Source: Valencia hispanica
Taxonomy: Eukaryota; Chordata; Actinopteri; Cyprinodontiformes; Valenciidae
DNA length: 64,000 nt
Direction of reading: 5' to 3'
NCBI GenBank assembly: GCA_963556495.2
Contig: OY747700.1
Coordinates: 4,116,001 to 4,180,000, forward strand
Part shown: one piece after another, positions 12,080 to 24,654 of the stretch
Position numbering within the stretch: position 1 is the first letter of the stretch
Layout: every line of letters begins with the position of its first letter
The notes under the pieces: model-generated
The model's input: only the letters and a program-made list of their open reading frames with translations
Databases searched by the model: none
Told to the model about the DNA's origin: nothing
Program-made: the position numbers and the translations under genes

Positions 12080-12585
12080 TCTATTAATTGGGACATATTA
12101 CCTAAATTTCACTTTTTCCTTCCTGTTCTGTTGCCATTTAGGTCTCTGCTGCCTCTATAAACACTTCAAACATGAATAAAAACCATCCGTTAATTTTTTT
12201 GCTAAATTTTGCAGTCAGAAATCTTGTGCTTCTTTAAGTCCGTTTGGAAACGTGCCTTATTGTGACGTCACAATAAAAGGGAATACATATGCCCGCCCCC
12301 CACCTCTCAAAACCCCGCCCAACAATTTCGTGCCATTCTCATCTGTGCCAAACCTGCAGCCTCGTAACAAGGTGGGTGGGCGTGGTCTACTAATGGTCTA
12401 ATAAAAGTGACATAGCCCTCTAAACAGCTCATTTTGAAAGGGACTGAAATTGTCAAGAATTGAGCTGATGAGATCGCTTTATGTGAGAGTGATTATGTGC
12501 AAAGAACTTTATTAACATGTTTTGTACAGACCATAGACCTATTATAACTGGTTTAAAAAGAGACATATGTTCCCTTTAAAAAAAG
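12080..12585. repeat. Probable decayed MITE
   Basis: A non-coding segment containing a palindromic TGACGTCA within TATTGTGACGTCACAATA, a G+C-rich middle, and ends with related motifs (GGGACATAT on the left, ACATATGTTCCC on the right). This resembles non-autonomous DNA elements dispersed in fish genomes. The family is not identified. Confidence 0.35.
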
Positions 12586-12589
12586 GCAA

Positions 12590-13015
12590 CTTTTTTTTGA
12601 AAATGAAAAGCTAGTTTTAACTTCAGTTTCTTCACAAGATTCTCTACATGAGCGAATCATCAATGAAGATACCCTGATTCTTATGTGAACCATCTGTTTT
12701 ATCACCCTCAGGAGTGGTCAGTGAAGGTCTCGTTTGGGCCCGCCTCCTTGTATTGGAAAACAACATCAGCTTTGTTTTATCTGCATTGAGAACAAGTTTA
12801 GGCCAAAGTACTGAATGCTGGACAGCAACGAAGGCTTTCTGCAGGGAATCAATGGCACGGACAAGAGTTGCAACGCAGCTGTAAATGACCGCGTCATCAG
12901 CATAAAAATGCAAGTTTGCATCTGACGCATTCAGACCAAGATTGCTAAAGTGTTTGATAAATAGAAGCTGCTCCGATTTTTCACCAGATCGATGGAAAAC
13001 CACATTCCAAAGGCA
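12590..13015 (-). pseudogene. Non-LTR retrotransposon reverse transcriptase fragment
   Basis: The minus strand carries the reverse transcriptase active-site box FYADDAVIY, followed by LVLNADKTKLMLF and GIFIDDSLM. These are the palm and thumb signatures of L2/CR1-related fish LINEs. Similarity continues past a stop at 12644 as a decayed thumb region to about 12590, and starts within a frame-shifted segment near 13010. It is a 5'- and 3'-truncated dead copy. Confidence 0.85.
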
Positions 13016-13019
13016 GCGC

Positions 13020-14149
13020 TGAGGAAGAGGAGGGTACTGTCGCTGACAGAGACTGGTTGAGACGACTCTGTACTTGTGGACACATTAAGATGTGTTTGCA
13101 GGAATAATGGGCCAAAATAACTGGAACACCTCATGGACTGGGATCCTGGAAACATGGATATTAATAGGTAGCGTAAAGCTGATTAGATGAAACATGAAAT
13201 ATCAGGAAACAAAAGCTAAACTATGCTTTTCCTGTATCTGTCCTACAAACACAAACTGCTCCGATGGGAGCTCATATTACTGTGCGGAGGAGGATTTAAT
13301 CAGGAGAAACAATAAGTGTCTGTAGAGTTTAATAAGCGTTCAGCTGAGAGCGTTGGTACATCAGCGAGTTAATGACAAACCTGCAGGCGTCAGGACCATT
13401 ACGGGCCGGCGTGACCAGTGTCTCGCTGTGATGGAGCCCAACTGGGAACCAGGAGGAAGAGGAAGAACTAATGACTAAAAGCAGGCGACGCTTCACTGAG
13501 CGCATGACATTCATCACTGGAGTCAGAGACGAAGGACGCGGGGAAAAAACTGCTCCTGGTTCTACTGTGACAGTGGTGGACCAATCAGCTCCACAGGACA
13601 CCCATAGACGTGTCGTAAACAAGTTTAAGGCTCAAATTTACTCTTTTAGCATTGAAAATTTGATCATCTCTGCAGGAAGTGTCAAAAATCCTTCTTAGAT
13701 CTGCAGTTTGAGCTCAGTTTGACTGACAGGTGTTGTCTGGCCTGCTTTAGACAGCTCGGTTATAGAAAACACAACTTTAAGGTCTACATGAGCTACAAGC
13801 TGCTCCACCGTCCGATCCACACAGTTAAACTGAAGACTAACAGGACTCTGTTGATGTCTAAAGAAAACAACTGGACCTGAACGCACCAAGAAGCTGGGAT
13901 CTGTATCCGGAGATTAAAGAGATTAAATCCAAAAACTAAAACCTACACAAGAAACCAAAGACTGAAAGTCTTGCTCTGAGATCTGATTTTGGCCTCTGGT
14001 TTATCTGGACCAGAACTGTTGGCCCTACTGAAGCTGGTAAAGAAACGACACCACAACAGCCCGCAGGGTTCAATCACTAAACAGAGCGGCCATTTTCCTC
14101 ACTGATCGACCAAAACAGAAAACAAGAGGCAACCTTAAGAGCCAGAGGG
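13020..14149. other. Non-coding intergenic stretch
   Basis: No gene, RNA or transposon could be recognised. Small overlapping frames at 13329-13889 on both strands look like chance. Confidence 0.4.
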
Positions 14150-16330
14150 TGTTTAGATGCTCCAGATGTTCTGGAATATCCAGATTTTCAGAGTTGATGC
14201 TCCCAACATTCTGGAGATTTCATCCAGTCCAGACGGACTTTTATGATCAAGATCAGTGTTTCCCAAACTTTTTACACTGTATACCACCTGAAAAAATGTC
14301 AAGCTCTCCAAGTACCACCATCATGACCAACCTGAACATACAGTAAAGAAGGCACAAGGGTACACAAAGGAGGCGTATTTCCACAACGGCTGCCTGAAAT
14401 ATCTTCCCCCTGAACAGCAGTTCTCTGCTTTACAGTTCCAGGTTGAAGTGTTCTTGAACCACATTTTACCTCTGCTTATCTTTTCACACTGTTAAACTCA
14501 TAACCAATCGTGTCTCCACTAACGCTGGGTACACGGCAAAAGATAATCGGCCGATTTCCCCCCTTCCGACAATCCTAGCTATGTCCCGATTAACTCGATG
14601 GTTCTACAGATTCTTTTATCAGATGTTCCCTTGGTGTGAGGCGTGTTAAGAGTGTCCGAACCTGATCGGAAGAACGTCGGAGCCGCCCCGATCGCGGATC
14701 GGAAATATTAAACGTGGTAACGATCAGAAATCCTGATGTGTGGGGGGAACTCCGAGGACAAACGCGCGCACGCTGTGGAGATTATCTTGTGAAACGAAAC
14801 AAGACCCAATCAGAAAGCGAGTTGATGGAAGACGGAAGCAGTCATGGCGCAGAACAAAGTGAAACTGATGCAGACAGTAGAGATTTCTTTTTTTTCTCGT
14901 GAATTTTCTGTGAAAATCATTCCAAACACAATCATTGCAATTTCTTCCTTCATATCGTCCGCCATGTTTATTCTGAAGTCTCGCGAGATTTTGTAAGATT
15001 TCCTGTGTTTGCAGTCAAGACTGGTTGAAAATCTGTTTGTGTTGTGGTCACATCATGGCACACCACTCACTATAGGAGCAAAACGGTTAAATCTAGGATT
15101 CTCTATCCTCATGTTTGTGGTCTTATAAGATGTAAAAAATCTTTTGTTGTTTACCCAGCATAAGAGAGGGCTAAGTACGCAAACACAATGACGAAGCAGG
15201 CTTATATTCAAACAAAAACCAAGGGGAAACAATGCTTAGCCTATTTTAAATATGAATTTAATATACTTTATGTATTTTAATTCAACGTTTTGTACTATTT
15301 TGATTGAAATGTACATTTTGAATTTTTTTTTCTAAAAATATTTATGACCTTACGAACTTTGGTACCACTGAAGGTACTCGTACCACAGATTGAGAATCAT
15401 GGTTCTAGATGCTTTCAGCTGTTCCAGATCCTCCACACTATTCAGATCCTCTTAGAAAAACTCACGTATGCTCCAGATGTTTCCAACACTCTGGGTTTTT
15501 CTACAAGACAAAAATCCACAATCCAGACTCTCAGTAACATTCTTTGAGTCCTCTTTTCTCCTGACACTTACCTGAAAACCGACAGAGAATCTGGATGTTC
15601 TGGTTGCTCTGAATGGTTCCAGATTCTCCAGGTGCTTTAGACTCTGGATGAAACCGACCATCCAGATGTTCCAGAAACTTGAATGTTTTGGACCAAGTAA
15701 TACTCCAGAGCTGCCAGATATTCAAGGAGATCTGAACATTCTGGGCATTCCAGACAGTCGCTGCTGCTCTCAAACACCTGCGTGTTCCTACTGATCCAGA
15801 TGTTCCAGACGTTCTAGATTACCAGTATGCTTTAGAACATTGACATTATCATGATACTAACTGATGCTCCATGAGTTCTGGGTTATATAGTCATCTGTTC
15901 AGTCCAGATGTTTCCAATGCTTTACTTCTCTGGAACATAAGATGCTTCTTATGCTAAAGAATCCCTGGAATGTTCACTTTTCTTTTCTGAGAGCTTCAGG
16001 AAATCTGGAATTATTCCAGAGGCTCCGCCTTTTTTAGATTCTTGGAATTCTGACTGATTCTCCAGAATTTGACTGAAGCTCTGGAAGACCCAGATGCGTT
16101 AGATGCCAAACATTCTCTGGATCCTCACTGAAGCTTGGGACGTTGATTATGATCTTGAAGGTCCAAACACCTCAGAGTCTACCGAAGTTTTCACACTTTC
16201 AGACGGTCACTGAAGCCGTCAATGTTCCCGATCTTCCAGATGTTTGAGACACTAACTGAACTCTTTAATCTCAGCAGTTCTTAGAAAAAGATTTAGGAGA
16301 AAAGGTCTGAGCTAAGGATTGCTTCGGGTT
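14150..16330. repeat. Degenerate TTCCAGATGTT-rich tract with a hAT-like insertion
   Basis: Variants of TTCCAGATGTTCC, TTCTGGA and CCAGA recur irregularly from 14150 to about 14230 and again from 15400 to 16260, suggesting an old, eroded minisatellite. Between them, 14256-15400 begins with CAGTGTTTCCCAAAC and ends with GTACCAC..GAGAATCATGG, a pattern of non-autonomous hAT-like elements. A second repeat-like unit starts near 14521. No coding sequence is supported. Confidence 0.4.
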
Positions 16331-16558
16331 TCTGGATTTATAGGGAATACTGACTCAGGAAAATGCTTGAACTCATGGTTGGTTTGATGGATCCATAATG
16401 CAGCAGATCGGAGCTCTGAACGTTGGATCTTAGGTGGACCCTCTCCATCTCTGACCGTCCTGCTGCGGCCCCCGGGCCTCAGGTTGACAAACTGCCAACA
16501 ATCAGCAGGAAACTAGAAGAAGAGGAGCTTAAAAACGGATCATTTCACTAAAGCGATG

Positions 16559-16561
<3 letters not shown>

Positions 16562-16592
<31 letters not shown>
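16562..16592. repeat. (ATC)n microsatellite in sst promoter
   Basis: A trinucleotide run about 45 bp upstream of the sst TATA box. It also creates a spurious His-rich reading frame. Confidence 0.95.
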
Positions 16593-16593
<1 letters not shown>

Positions 16594-16616
16594 GTCACCC
16601 CCTCCGTCCATCAGGG

Positions 16617-16639
16617 TGACGCCAGCAGGGCTTTATAAG
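16617..16639 (+). promoter_or_regulatory. sst core promoter: CRE-like site and TATA box
   Basis: TGACGCCA at 16617-16624 differs from a full cAMP-response element (TGACGTCA) by one base. TATAAG follows at 16634-16639, placing the transcription start near 16665 and giving a short 5' UTR. A CRE just upstream of a TATA element is the known arrangement of vertebrate somatostatin promoters, so cAMP/CREB control is likely but is inferred. Confidence 0.65.
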
Positions 16640-16697
16640 AACCGGTCTCTCCCGGGACAGAACCAGAAGACCCGCCGAGCCGCAGACAGACAGACAG

Positions 16698-19651
16698 ATG
16701 ATGAAGATGTTCTCCTCCCTGAGCCTCCGCTGCCTCCTCCTGCTCCTCCTCTCCCTCAGCGCCTCCATCAGCTGCTCCTCCGCCGCCCAGAGAGACTCCA
16801 AACTCCGCCTGCTGCTGCACCGGACCCCGCTGCTGAGCTCCAAACAGGTCAGAACCTCCAGAACCAATCAGAACCGCTTAGATACCGGGACTTGAGTTTA
16901 ACACAGAGTTTAGATTCTGCGCAAAGTTCCCGAGAAAAACCCGAAAATCTGAACTTCTCTCCGGTTTATTCAAGTAAGGACGGTGTTTTAATATTTCATC
17001 AACATCTGCGCCTTTTTCCGACTAAAAATGATTCTATTAATAAGAAAAGTTTCTTTGTCATTTAAATGAAGATTGAAGTCGCTCAACAAACCGGGAAACT
17101 GAGACGAAAACCCGCATTTCTTTATTAGTTTTATATATGATCATTATTATCTCTTAAAGTTACAAATTTAACTAACAGCGTTATAAAACAATATTCTTTA
17201 ATCATTTCTGATGGGTAAAAACATTTTGTGGGATTTCACATTTTGTTTTGTTATTGAATTAAACTTTAAATGTTAGAAATGAACAATTTTAATAAAATGA
17301 AAACGATCCGCACCTCATTTGGAAAATAATAACAGTTTTATAAACATTTTATTTACTTTTGTGACTAAATACATTTTATGAACTCTCCTTGCTATTGAAA
17401 TAATAAAAATCAAAATCATAATTCTATAATAAAGGCACTGATTAACATTCAGAGCTGCTGGATTCTCCTTTAGTTTAATCTCTAATCAGATTCATTCATC
17501 CGGCTGCTGATTATTAATTCTCTCTTCAGGTCCAAATTAAAATCCTTTTGTTTAATTTAACGTGAATTCAGGGCTGAAATATGAAGATATGAAGCTTTTA
17601 ATTAAACATTCATCCTCTGCTGGTGATTCATTAGTTTCATCTGGAGAACCAGAACCAGAGCTGGAGATATAAAAACAGTCATTTGGACTTTTTAAAGGAA
17701 CAAATGGGATTTAGTTATTTAAATGTGTAGCAAATGAAAGCTTTAAAGGGAATCAGTTTCAGCTGATGATTTCTGATTGGTCAACAGGTCGAAGGCTGCA
17801 GAGCGACTGGATCCAATCAGCTCAGAGAATCTCAGATGAATGTCCAATAATAACTAGAACCTGCTGTGAACATGAAGTTTAATTGAGCTCTGCCACAGAA
17901 CGCATCAGAATATGGTCTGACCCGGATTGATTTTCATTCTCCTCCAACTGGAGGTCAGATCTTTACCGGCTCACCGAATCCAGCTGGAATTTTCCCATCA
18001 GTAAAACAGGAACTAAAGTCCAGATGTGATCCAGATCAGCTCCAGTCCTTCTATCCTGAGGTTTTCCCCTCTGAGCTCCTCTGAGGAGGACGGATGGCTT
18101 TAAAAACCGACCTTATTATTCATCCAACAGGTTTTATTCCAGATTATTTCATTTACTTTGTGTGTTTAGTTGATATGGAAACGAACTGAAGGATTTCCAG
18201 CCAGAGAGAAAATAGCAGAACCTGAAGAAGAACCCATCAGAGTCCAAAAACTAAATGTGCTGTAAAACTGGGAAGCTTCAGGACTCAGAAAGTATTCAGG
18301 AGACAACATAAAGAGAAACGATTCATTCATTCATTCAGACTCAACCACTCTGGTTTTATCAGGCGTATCTCCTTCAGAACAAAAATCGAACCAAATGCGT
18401 TGTCCTGTAAAGATCCAGAAAATTACAGGTAGAACTTTTATTTTATGCATCAGGAACACAGAAAAACCTCCTCAGTCTTCCTCCCTGTTTATCATCAGAA
18501 TCGATTCGTGTTGATGGAACTCCACCCTGATTAGTCCATTAGGTCTCATTTTCACCACCAGCTGCCATGTTTCCTACTTTGATTGAAGATGCTGAAACTT
18601 TACAGTCGCTTCTCTTCAAACATCTGATTTTATTCGTTCTAAATATTTGCTTTTAAGTGAAGATGTGATTTTTTTTAATGACCCCAGAGATGAAATAAAT
18701 AATGCATTCATTGACCATGAAATCAAACTTTTAGCAGCTGGATTCAGATTGATGTTATTAGTCCGGAAGTTATTGATGAAAATCACACTTTTGGTAATGC
18801 CGGTTTTCTGATCACCTCCAAATTATTATCGCTTGTTCCTGGTCCCATTGCAGACATTTCCAGAAAATGTCATCAAAATCTACCTGTAACATATTGAGTC
18901 ATGTTGCTGACTAACCGAGACAAACAAACCCTGGCGAAAACATAACCTCCCTGGCGGAGGAAATAGAATAAGCAGTGATTCTAGACCATAATTTAACACA
19001 TCGTCTGAATTTCCCTCCCTGTGGTTCTGGGTCGGTTCAGGAGCTCAGAGGAAAAACTCAACATTATTAGATTAACATTTTGAAAAGTTAAATTATGGTC
19101 TAGAAAGTCTCCCAGAGTCGGAACAGCAACATTTACATGTTTTTATTTGATTTCGTCCCTCCTGTTGTTCTCTGGTTCCTGCAGGGATAATAACCGTTTA
19201 TTCACGGAGCTTTCGCCCCACAGGGATTCGCTAAAGCAAATCATTTAACCTTACTTCTTCTATCTAATCATCTAATGTTATTCATTCATCTCCAGGAGTC
19301 CCAGAATCTCCTTTTCTCATCCAGCTCTTCCATCTTGGGCTGAGGTTCTCCAGAAATGTCCCAGCGGTGCCTAGAGTCGGTTCTTCATGATGCAACATGT
19401 GTTAACCGTGTCTCCTCTGTGTGTCTGTGCAGGACACGTCTCGGCCCTCGCTGGCAGAGCTCCTCCTCTCTGACCTCCTGCAGATGGAGAACGAGGCTCT
19501 GGAGGAGGACGGCTTCGCTCTCCCTGAAGGAGAACCAGAGGACATCCGTATGGACCTGGAGCGGGCCGCCAGCAGCGGGCCGCTGCTCGCCCCCCGAGAG
19601 AGGAAGGCCGGCTGCAAGAACTTCTTCTGGAAGACCTTCACGTCCTGCTGA
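16698..19651 (+). CDS. sst1.1: Preprosomatostatin-1 (somatostatin-14 precursor), two exons
   Basis: This gene encodes the precursor of the peptide hormone somatostatin, which inhibits secretion of growth hormone, insulin and glucagon. Exon 1 is 16698-16847 (50 codons) and exon 2 is 19433-19651 (72 codons plus TGA). Both junctions are GT-AG, phase 0, and fall after a KQ pair, as in mammalian SST. The N-terminus has a long leucine-rich signal peptide ending near SISCSSA. A dibasic-flanked C-terminus (PRERK) precedes [14 protein letters not shown], which is identical to mammalian somatostatin-14, with its Cys3-Cys14 disulfide and FWKT core. RERK and arginine sites allow SS-14 and a longer SS-28-like form. 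The total of 121-122 residues matches anglerfish somatostatin-1 (121). ATGs lie at 16698, 16701 and 16707; the second has A at -3 and matches the family start (MKM). Confidence is high for the gene and moderate for the paralogue suffix. Confidence 0.96.
16848..19432 (+). other. sst intron 1
   Basis: A 2585-bp intron with donor GTCAGA and acceptor GTGTCTGTGCAG. It is A+T-rich and non-coding; no transposon was recognised. It is longer than the roughly 0.9-kb intron of human SST. Confidence 0.9.
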
Positions 19652-19800
19652 GCCTTCCTCCTCCTCCTCCTCCTCCTCCTCCTCCTCTAGATGCTGTACA
19701 GAAACTGATCTTTAGTCAGTTTGGATGAAATGTTCTGATCTTTCTCAGCTGATTCTTTCTGAATGTAAACACCATGAAACTATTTTTAATTGTCGGTTTG

Positions 19801-19806
19801 AATAAA
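19801..19806 (+). terminator. sst polyadenylation signal AATAAA
   Basis: AATAAA lies 150 bp after the stop codon, within a short 3' UTR that starts with a (CTC)n run at about 19656-19687. Confidence 0.85.
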
Positions 19807-19829
19807 ATCTGTTTGAGAAAACCTTTTGT

Positions 19830-22330
19830 GTCTGCTGAGGAAGACGAGGGGAGGGAGCGGCCTTCATCAGGAGCTCCATGGAGACGAGGAGCGGCAACTT
19901 TTCCTCTCCTCCTCAGCATGGAGCTGTGGTGTGGAGGAAACTCCGTCAGGTCATCTCAGGTTTAGGCCATCGCATTAACACACTTTACTTTATTTTCCAA
20001 GACAATCTCCATGGCTTCATTAGTCCAGCTCAGTCCTGAATAACCTCATAGAAATGGTCCCTTAAGTTAGTGAAATATCTGGCTGAAACTCCTCTCTGGT
20101 TTCACATAATCGTCCAAAAAATGTTATTCATGACCCCAAAGAGGAAAATGAAAGATGATCAAAAACAGAAAGACATGAAATCCATAAAATCATAATTATT
20201 ATGCGGATGAGAAAGATCCAGATCTGGATCTTATCCGATCCACATGTAGACCAGGGAGGGAGATGATTTGATCTACAAACGGCCACCAGAGGGCGCTCGT
20301 CAGGGTGGGAGAAGACCAAAGACTGCACCAGGAGACGGATCAGATACGGCCTGATTCTTCTGTTGCTTAATGATGCAAAGCAGCGCGATGGAGCGACGGA
20401 GGCAGCACGACCTTTAAAGGTCACCGGGCCATCCATCCTGACACCCAAGTGTCTACGTACCTGTGATGGAGGGAGAGAAGGGGGTTCAGTTCATGTACAG
20501 ATATTGTGGCGTTGTGGCCGTTACCTGCCGGACTGTTTCAGGGGCCTCTGCTGTCTGGAAAAGGTTCTAACCACATCGGTTCATGTGCAGCCATGATTAG
20601 TGTCTCAGTATTCAGATCCTCCAGGCCAGTCCGCTCTAGCCTCTGCAAGGCCACGTCTTCAGCGGGTTGTCCCGCTGAGATGCTTCCTCCTGGCTTCCTG
20701 CTGCCGGAGACACTCCTTCAATAGATCATCATTGGAGGCTCAGGTAAAAATGCAGCACAGTCCTTTAATGGTCCTGTTTGAACACCTGAACTTCGACGGG
20801 TCCGTCGCTGTAAACCAGATCTGAGCCCTGAAGGACGAGCGCTTCGTTCACACAGCGTCTCCAAACCAGAACAGTTCTTCTCTTCACGAGTCGTTGTGTG
20901 ACGCCTCGCCTTGTCTGACATCTCAAACCGCTGCTGAGGCGCTTCTTCATTCTGACAGCAGAGATTTAATGTAATTAATGTTTTTAACTGAGCGAAGCTG
21001 CAGGGAGAGACGATGGAGATGACTTTAATTTAAAGTTTCAATTTAACCAAACCTTGCTGAGGAGGCAAAGTCAGAACATTAAAGAGCAGAGATATAGTCA
21101 GAGAGAAGCTGCTGTCAGGGTCAGTCACCTCCTCCCATCAACTAAAGGTTATCTAGGCCTGGAAAACCTCCTGGACTCTGCAGATAAAGCAGATCAATTC
21201 AATACAACTTGATTGCTCGCTCACAGACTCTTTATTAGCGATGGAGGAGAAACTTGAGCTGAAGGAACCACATCTGTGGCCTCCTTAAACGTCTCTACAG
21301 CAAGCTGATGCTCCAACCAGCTCACTCGAGCTGCTGCAGGACAAGAATCAGGAGAAAGAAAACGGAAAAAGGTTCTGAACACAAGTCCAAAAAAAGAAAG
21401 AAAGACAAGAAGTAATGGAATAAAATGTCAGCAATCGGTTGCTCTGGATTTTAGACAACTATATCAATAGGAGAAAAACCCAGAGCTCAGGCGTGTGGAG
21501 CAGGGAAACATCCTGACTGTGCAGAACGCCACAACCAGAACCAGAACCAGAACCTTAGTGTTCAAGGAAAATGGAGCTGTGAACTGGAAATGCTGGGAAT
21601 AAAAATGAAAACTCTTTTAAATGAGTGAGTTTCTGCAGTTGCCGTTCAGCAGCTGCTGCCTTCACCTCCAGATTTAAAGCGACAGAAACCTACAGAACCA
21701 GTTTAAACTGGAGCTCCTGGTTAAACTGGTTCTCAGCGATGGGTTCTGTGAAGCAGCTCCTTCCCCTCATTAGGTGTTTGATAAGAAAAGCTCTCAGCTG
21801 CAGGCGCATCCGAGGTCACATGACCGTCGTCCAATCAGCTGGCAGCAATGACTCACCTGTGGACGTGGAGCTGTGGTCTCGTTATGTGGAGCGGAGCTGC
21901 AGCTCCTGCTATCAGTCATCAAGAAGGAAACATTTAACAAGGGATCAGTTCGATATCGACTTGTTTACCAATATCCGATCTACTGATTTAGTCTAAATCT
22001 TAATTTCCGATACCGATATAAACCAGTAGACCTGTAATGATATGTTCAAGGGTGGCTCAGAAATGCAGAAGCCACAGGATAAATTATAAGTTTTGCCAAA
22101 CAATCAAAAATGTCTCAAAAACTTTACCTCGGATCTTTCATATTTTGACATTTTGAGTGAGAGGAGAAGTAGGTGAAGAGTTTGATGTGTAATATGTGCA
22201 TGGTATGAAAGTAAAGTATAAAAGTTGTGTCATTAAAAAAATGGAAAGAAAAGGATCTGATCATTTCCGAGGTACCATTTTAATGCAGATATCAGCCGGT
22301 AATATCGGACATCCCTCCATTTAACCTTTA
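19830..22330. other. Intergenic stretch downstream of sst
   Basis: No gene was recognised. A strong CTCF-like motif is at 20283-20297 (separate entry). Several overlapping short frames at 20128-20950 and 21625-21996 have no family resemblance. Confidence 0.45.
20281..20298 (+). promoter_or_regulatory. Candidate CTCF site
   Basis: GGCCACCAGAGGGCGCTC is a near-perfect match to the vertebrate CTCF core consensus (CCACCAGGGGGCGC). Orientation is +. It lies 0.6 kb downstream of the sst stop codon. Binding is inferred from sequence only. Confidence 0.55.
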
Positions 22331-22339
22331 AAACTGTTC

Positions 22340-22790
22340 CGCTTCTTCCCGATCCAATTCCATCTGAAGAAAAGCGACCCCGCAGCATGACGCACCCACC
22401 ACCGTGTTGCAGTATGAGGCTATGGCTACATCAGTGCATCACATCTCACACCACAGGGTCACAAGAGATTTTAGCCAGACCTGGGTGGGTTTTTTTTTGG
22501 GGGGGGGGGTTTGAAGGAAGAGCTTCTGGAGGCTGAACAGGAGAGTAAAAGGAGACTTTAGAACACGATCAGAACCAACCAGAACGTGCAGCCCGCCTGC
22601 TGTAGCTGCCAGCCTGTTGGAAGTGTTCCTGATCTGTTTTCAGAACATTTTCTCCTGAACACAGCACCATGACGTAGCTACAGTTAAGACCAAAAGTATT
22701 CATACCCTTGGAGGTCATGGTTAGTAGGAGAAGAACCAAATGCAGTGAGGTAATAAAAATATTATTTAATTAAAGAGGCTATATGCAACT
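22340..22790 (-). mobile_element. Decayed Tc1-like element
   Basis: The minus strand at about 22360-22420 reads HGGGCVMLRGRFSSDGIGS, a degenerate form of the conserved central part of fish Tc1 transposases. At 22679 a sequence starting CTACAGTTAAGACCAAAAGT matches a common Tc1 terminal repeat. The rest of the transposase is gone. A poly-T/poly-G run lies at 22490-22511. Confidence 0.55.
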
Positions 22791-23484
22791 TTTTCCCCAA
22801 AATAAACATAACAATAGCCTTTTTATTTGATGATCATACTGACACCTTGTCAGCTCACCTATGAGCCTGTATCCAATTTTTTCTATTTTCTGTCGGGTCC
22901 GATTTTCCCGCGCTGTCTGCAGATGTGACGTCAAAGACGTCAGAAAGAGTAGAGAGATTGAGAATGAAATGCAGCTGGGCAGGGAGGCAGAATGGCAAAG
23001 AGGGAACAGAGAAGAAGGCCAAAAACAAAACATAATAATGATTAGACAGAGAACTACTCTAAAGAAGAATCAAGACTGACTCTAAAGATAAAATGTATGT
23101 AGGAAAATGAGAGTAAAGGAACCCAAGAGAAAACTCAAAGAAGCACTAGAGACATGAAAACAGAACAGAAGGAAATAAACATACTAGAAAAAGATTCCTT
23201 ATAGGAAGACCAACTAATAAAATGATGAATGAATGAAAAAACAAATAAAAGTTGAAACAATGAAACAAAGGTAAATAATGTCTAAGGACAGGAAGTGATA
23301 ATATGGAAGGGAGACAGAGCCAAAATTAGTAACACTAAGATCCTAAGTATAAATGAACATAAGCTAACACCAAGAAATAAACTAAAATGATAAGAAAAAC
23401 TGAATAAGGAAATGAAATAACTGAAACTCAAAACACCTAATTAACCTAACACTTGGAAGGTTTAGATGCAAAACTACTTTTCAT

Positions 23485-24026
23485 TTAAAGCTACATTGTG
23501 TAAGAACTTCTCCCATCTAGCGGTGAAACAACCACCTGAATATTACGTTCTAGCTCCGCCTCCCACCCCCCATTCCGAGCGCGTTTTAACTCCTACGGTG
23601 GCCGTTTCATGCCCAGGTTAACATGGCTTCCAGTACTACGACTTCGTCCAGTGTTCCTTCCTGTGATGAGGTTACTTTAGAAACCTACATTGCATTTAGT
23701 TATATAGTCAGACGTCTGCCGCGTCCTGAGTAGACAATTTCCCTCTGGCATTCATCACGGTGCAACTGAGCCAAAGCGCGAAAGGCGGAGCTAGAATTAC
23801 CAGGAATGTCCCTCGTTGGCGAATGTATTTCAAAGATGGAGGCTCAACATGGATTCAGCCATTCGAGCGACTCGCGCGTATGTATTCTGAACATCAGATT
23901 CTACACTTACAAGAATACTTTCATTAGTAGGTGGAAGTAATTACACATGAATGAGCACATATTTTTGAAAGAACAAAAAGGGGTTTTGCTAAGAATTAAC
24001 TCAAAAAATACACAATGTAGCTTTAA
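23485..24026. mobile_element. MITE with TTAA-flanked terminal repeats
   Basis: A 542-bp element whose ends are exact inverted copies: AGCTACATTGTGTA on the left and TACACAATGTAGCT on the right. Each is bordered by TTAA (23485-23488 and 24023-24026), as expected for piggyBac-type integration. No transposase is encoded. The superfamily call rests only on the TTAA flanks. Confidence 0.65.
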
Positions 24027-24654
24027 TCAGGAAGTTTGTTTCTGACAGGAAATCAGACGAGAATATCTTAAAAGACGACAAAACTTTATAAAAGGAACAT
24101 CAGTTTGTGTTTTTCATTACATTTGATTAGAGAGTTGAAAATTACTTATAAAATATTTTATTGGCACAACAGCATTAAAACAATTCTTCTAATTGCCGAG
24201 CAACCTTTTGTGTTATTCCACCTTTTATCTCAATCATTTATCCTTGGTGCTGAAGTCCAATTCTTTGAGGTTGGAACGCCTCTGTGCCATCACCCTAATC
24301 TTTACTTCTCTCCATAGATTCTCTATCAGATGAGAGGCGGCCGCTCCAAAACCGTAATATTACCTCCAGTCAGAAGAAGCAAAAAGAAAAGTTGACTTTG
24401 AACCTGAATCTGCTGATGTTGTGAGACATTCACAAGACATTTCTGAAGGAATAGGAAGGGCTTTTATTTTGATATTTTCAGCAGGAAGTGTCTTCCTAAT
24501 GTTGGAGAGACGTTCCCATGGTCGTCACTATGAAGCTGCAGCTAACATGAACAGATTGTTGATAGCCATTAACATCCCATAATAACTCATGACATCAGAT
24601 AAAAACCGGGACTAAGACCCGAGTCTCAGACCACGAGTCCAAGTCAAGTCTAAT

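Noticed and set aside
16556..17065. Frame starting with a histidine run
   Set aside because: The run is the (ATC)n microsatellite upstream of sst; the frame overlaps the true sst exon in another phase.
19356..19715. 119-residue plus-strand frame over sst exon 2
   Set aside because: It is an alternative frame over the true somatostatin exon and its (CTC)n 3' UTR run.
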